Shown piece after piece: positions 7,203 through 8,511 of a stretch of 8,511 nucleotides of DNA (positions are counted from its first letter, which is position 1; the number at the start of each line of letters is the position of its first letter). The DNA is from an uncultured Desulfovibrio sp. (GTDB lineage Bacteria; Desulfobacterota; Desulfovibrionia; Desulfovibrionales; Desulfovibrionaceae). The stretch lies in assembly GCA_900550745.1 (NCBI GenBank), contig URTO01000065.1, positions 1 to 8,511 of the forward strand. Reading direction: 5' to 3'. The notes beneath the pieces were generated by a model, which made no database searches, was not told the DNA's origin, and saw nothing but the letters and a program-made list of their open reading frames with translations. The position numbers and the translations under genes were made by a program.

Positions 7203-7479
7203 GTTGTCCTCCTTGCCGGGCGCGGAAAACGAAAGAGGGTTTGCGGAGAGCCTTCCGGGGGGCGAGGACTCGGCATAGAGCCCCGCCGCCCCGGCGGAAG
7301 GCCGGGACTTCCAGATACGGATGCCCCGTACGGGCCGCTCCCCTGCGCGGGTGCGGCTTCCATGATTTCAAAGAATTATTGTGGAGTGGAAGTTTTCCTT
7401 ATAAGGGTACGGCGCCCGTCCAATCGGGGCCGTGGCTTCGCCGGGCTGTCGTTTTCTCAATATAGCTGCGGCTTCCGCC
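7203..7479 (-). other. 277-bp tctB-tctA intergenic region
   Basis: No credible gene lies here. The sequence has a 6-bp stem CCCGGC/GCCGGG (7290-7306), a 10-bp palindrome CCCGTACGGG (7325-7334) and a palindrome CCTTATAAGG (7397-7406). On the minus strand the last one gives a TATAAG word with TTGGAC 14 nt upstream, too close for a good sigma70 promoter. No T-tract follows the hairpins, so no clear terminator is seen. The gap may hold an internal promoter for tctA, an RNA processing site or a decayed insertion. Confidence 0.45.
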
Positions 7480-7959
7480 TTACAGGAGCCAACCGGAAGG
7501 GAAGTACACATCCATAACAAGGGTGAAAAAGACATAGAGGAATACGGCCCCGGCGATGCTGATCCCGGCTGTCAGCACTGGCCTGCCCGCTCCGCTGAGG
7601 CGCATGGCCAGCCACATGGCGGCGGCCGTCGAAACGATGAACCCCACATAGGTGAGGCCGAGCGTGTACCCGGCGACAAGGCAGGCATAGGCGGCGACGC
7701 GACGCCGGGCGGCAGGGCTCATCGGAGGCGTCTCGGCCCCCGCCGCCGGAAGGTTCCGCTTCCGGGCCAGCCACGACCGGACGGACAGCCCGGCCCCGGC
7801 CAGCATGAGCAGGACGGCGAGGATGGCGGGCAGCGTGCGCCCGCTCACGTTGTGGCCTTCGGAGTAATCCGAGACCTCATAGGGGATGCACAGGGCGTAG
7901 GCCAGGCCCACGGCAAGGGCCAGCAGCCCGACCGCCAGATTCTTTTCATGGTACGTCAT
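7480..7959 (-). CDS. tctB: Tripartite tricarboxylate transporter, small membrane subunit TctB
   Basis: TctB is the poorly conserved small membrane partner of TctA. The 159 residues fit the family's usual 140-180. Hydrophobic helices lie at about 6-24, 43-62, 86-118 (two short helices) and 128-149, with a basic, Pro-rich loop at 63-87. The end, VYFPSGWLL, resembles the short FP/LP-G-x-L finish common in TctB. A GGAG site seven nt upstream (7967-7970) supports the start. It follows tctC by 57 nt on the same strand, with a strong hairpin in between. Identity rests on helix pattern and position more than on sequence. Confidence 0.88.
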   Translation of the reverse strand: MTYHEKNLAVGLLALAVGLAYALCIPYEVSDYSEGHNVSGRTLPAILAVLLMLAGAGLSVRSWLARKRNLPAAGAETPPMSPAARRRVAAYACLVAGYTLGLTYVGFIVSTAAAMWLAMRLSGAGRPVLTAGISIAGAVFLYVFFTLVMDVYFPSGWLL

Positions 7960-7976
7960 GGTTCGGCTCCGTGTGG

Positions 7977-8007
7977 CGGAACGCGGCGGGACAGGGGCCG
8001 CGTTCCG
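7977..8007 (-). promoter_or_regulatory. Perfect 11-bp inverted repeat between tctC and tctB
   Basis: CGGAACGCGGC (7977-7987) pairs exactly with GCCGCGTTCCG (7997-8007) around a nine-nt loop. It begins nine nt after the tctC stop on the minus strand, with no T-tract, so it is not a full intrinsic terminator. Such hairpins often protect the 3' end of an upstream message and let the binding protein be made in excess over the membrane subunits. That role is inferred. It lies before the tctB ribosome site and does not overlap it. Confidence 0.8.
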
Positions 8008-8016
8008 GTGAGGGGG

Positions 8017-8511
8017 CTACTCTATTGCGCCGCTCTTCTTGAGTTCCTGCATCAGGGCGATGTCGGAACGGATGCGCTCGGCAAGCTGCTCGGCGTCGAT
8101 GAAGTCCGGGGGGACCCGCAGGTTTTCGGCGACCGTGACATACTGGGGCGAGGCCACGGCCTTGCGCACGGCCTGCGCGAAACGCTCCACGGCTTCCCTG
8201 GGCGTGCCGACCGGGGCGTAGAGGCTGTATACATTGAGCAGGCTCCCAAGCCGGGGATACCCCTGTTCCTTGAAGCTCTTGGTTTCGGGATAGATGGCCT
8301 TGCAGTCGTCGTTGAACGAGGCCACGGGCAGAATATCGGGGTTGTAGTTGTCGGTGATGATGAGATCCACATGCCCCCCGCGCAGGGCCGTCACCTGTTC
8401 GGGGCCGCTGTTGAACGGAACGAACTTCAGGTCGATGCCAAGTTCGCGCATGACCATAACCGCCATGATCTCATGCAGCCCGCCCCGGCCGAGCAGGGCC
8501 ACGGAAACCAT
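8017..8511 (-). CDS. tctC: Tripartite tricarboxylate transporter substrate-binding protein TctC (partial, C-terminal half)
   Basis: TctC (Bug family) is the periplasmic binding protein that hands substrate to TctA/TctB. Only 164 codons and the stop are inside the window; the family is about 320 residues, so roughly the first half, including the signal peptide, lies beyond the right edge. Family-type features visible are ALRGGHVDLIITD (binding-domain helix-strand), the PET-x-SFKEQGYP segment and LYAPVGTPREAVERF, which corresponds to the conserved AP-x-GTP motif. The end is a charged helix (IRSDIALMQELKKSGAIE). The ATG at the extreme edge is internal, not the start. It leads the tctC-tctB-tctA operon. 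The bound substrate is not evident. Confidence 0.93.
   Translation of the reverse strand: MVSVALLGRGGLHEIMAVMVMRELGIDLKFVPFNSGPEQVTALRGGHVDLIITDNYNPDILPVASFNDDCKAIYPETKSFKEQGYPRLGSLLNVYSLYAPVGTPREAVERFAQAVRKAVASPQYVTVAENLRVPPDFIDAEQLAERIRSDIALMQELKKSGAIE

Noticed and set aside
7377..7440. Sigma70 promoter for tctA around TATAAG on the minus strand
   Set aside because: The best TTGGAC box is only 14 nt from it, shorter than the usual 16-18 nt, so I do not call it.
6132..7517. 461-codon plus-strand frame opposite tctA
   Set aside because: It is His, Gly, Glu and Arg-rich antisense of a clear TctA gene and has no domain of its own.

Overview
The window is GC-rich DNA from a proteobacterium-like host. 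It has strong Shine-Dalgarno sites, tripartite tricarboxylate transporter genes and what looks like a type III secretion effector with its chaperone. That mix would suit a host-associated Desulfovibrionaceae-type bacterium (Bilophila or Desulfovibrio relatives), but this is inference; a betaproteobacterium cannot be excluded. No rRNA, tRNA, CRISPR array or intact transposase is visible.

Layout. Positions 1-390 hold no gene. The first 180 bases are AT-rich (about 41% GC by hand count) and carry short direct repeats, followed by a second repeat pair about 61 bp apart. A minus-strand two-gene operon runs from 3895 down to 460: a 200-residue, very acidic, lysine-free protein (putative secretion chaperone), then 16 nt later a 938-residue protein whose C-terminal third carries an atypical kinase signature. 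The operon ends in a clear intrinsic terminator at 390-426.

Upstream of this operon, about 4053-4390 holds an array of TTCCCCGGA-type repeats spaced mostly 57-61 bp. The array abuts a plus-strand remnant of a sodium:solute symporter that lacks its N-terminal portion and is also frameshifted near 4645. An intact 38-residue one-helix protein follows the remnant. A symmetrical, probably bidirectional terminator then separates this plus-strand unit from a minus-strand TctC-TctB-TctA operon (8511 down to 5706). The tctC gene is cut by the window edge. The tct genes are spaced unusually: a perfect 11-bp hairpin lies between tctC and tctB, and 277 bp separate tctB from tctA.

Interpretation. The left and right parts look different in character. 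The tct operon and the former symporter unit are ordinary nutrient-uptake genes. The chaperone-effector pair is flanked on both sides by repeat arrays, and on one side the array sits where the symporter is broken, so the pair looks like an acquired module. The main novelty candidate is the 938-residue kinase-like effector and its unusual acidic partner.
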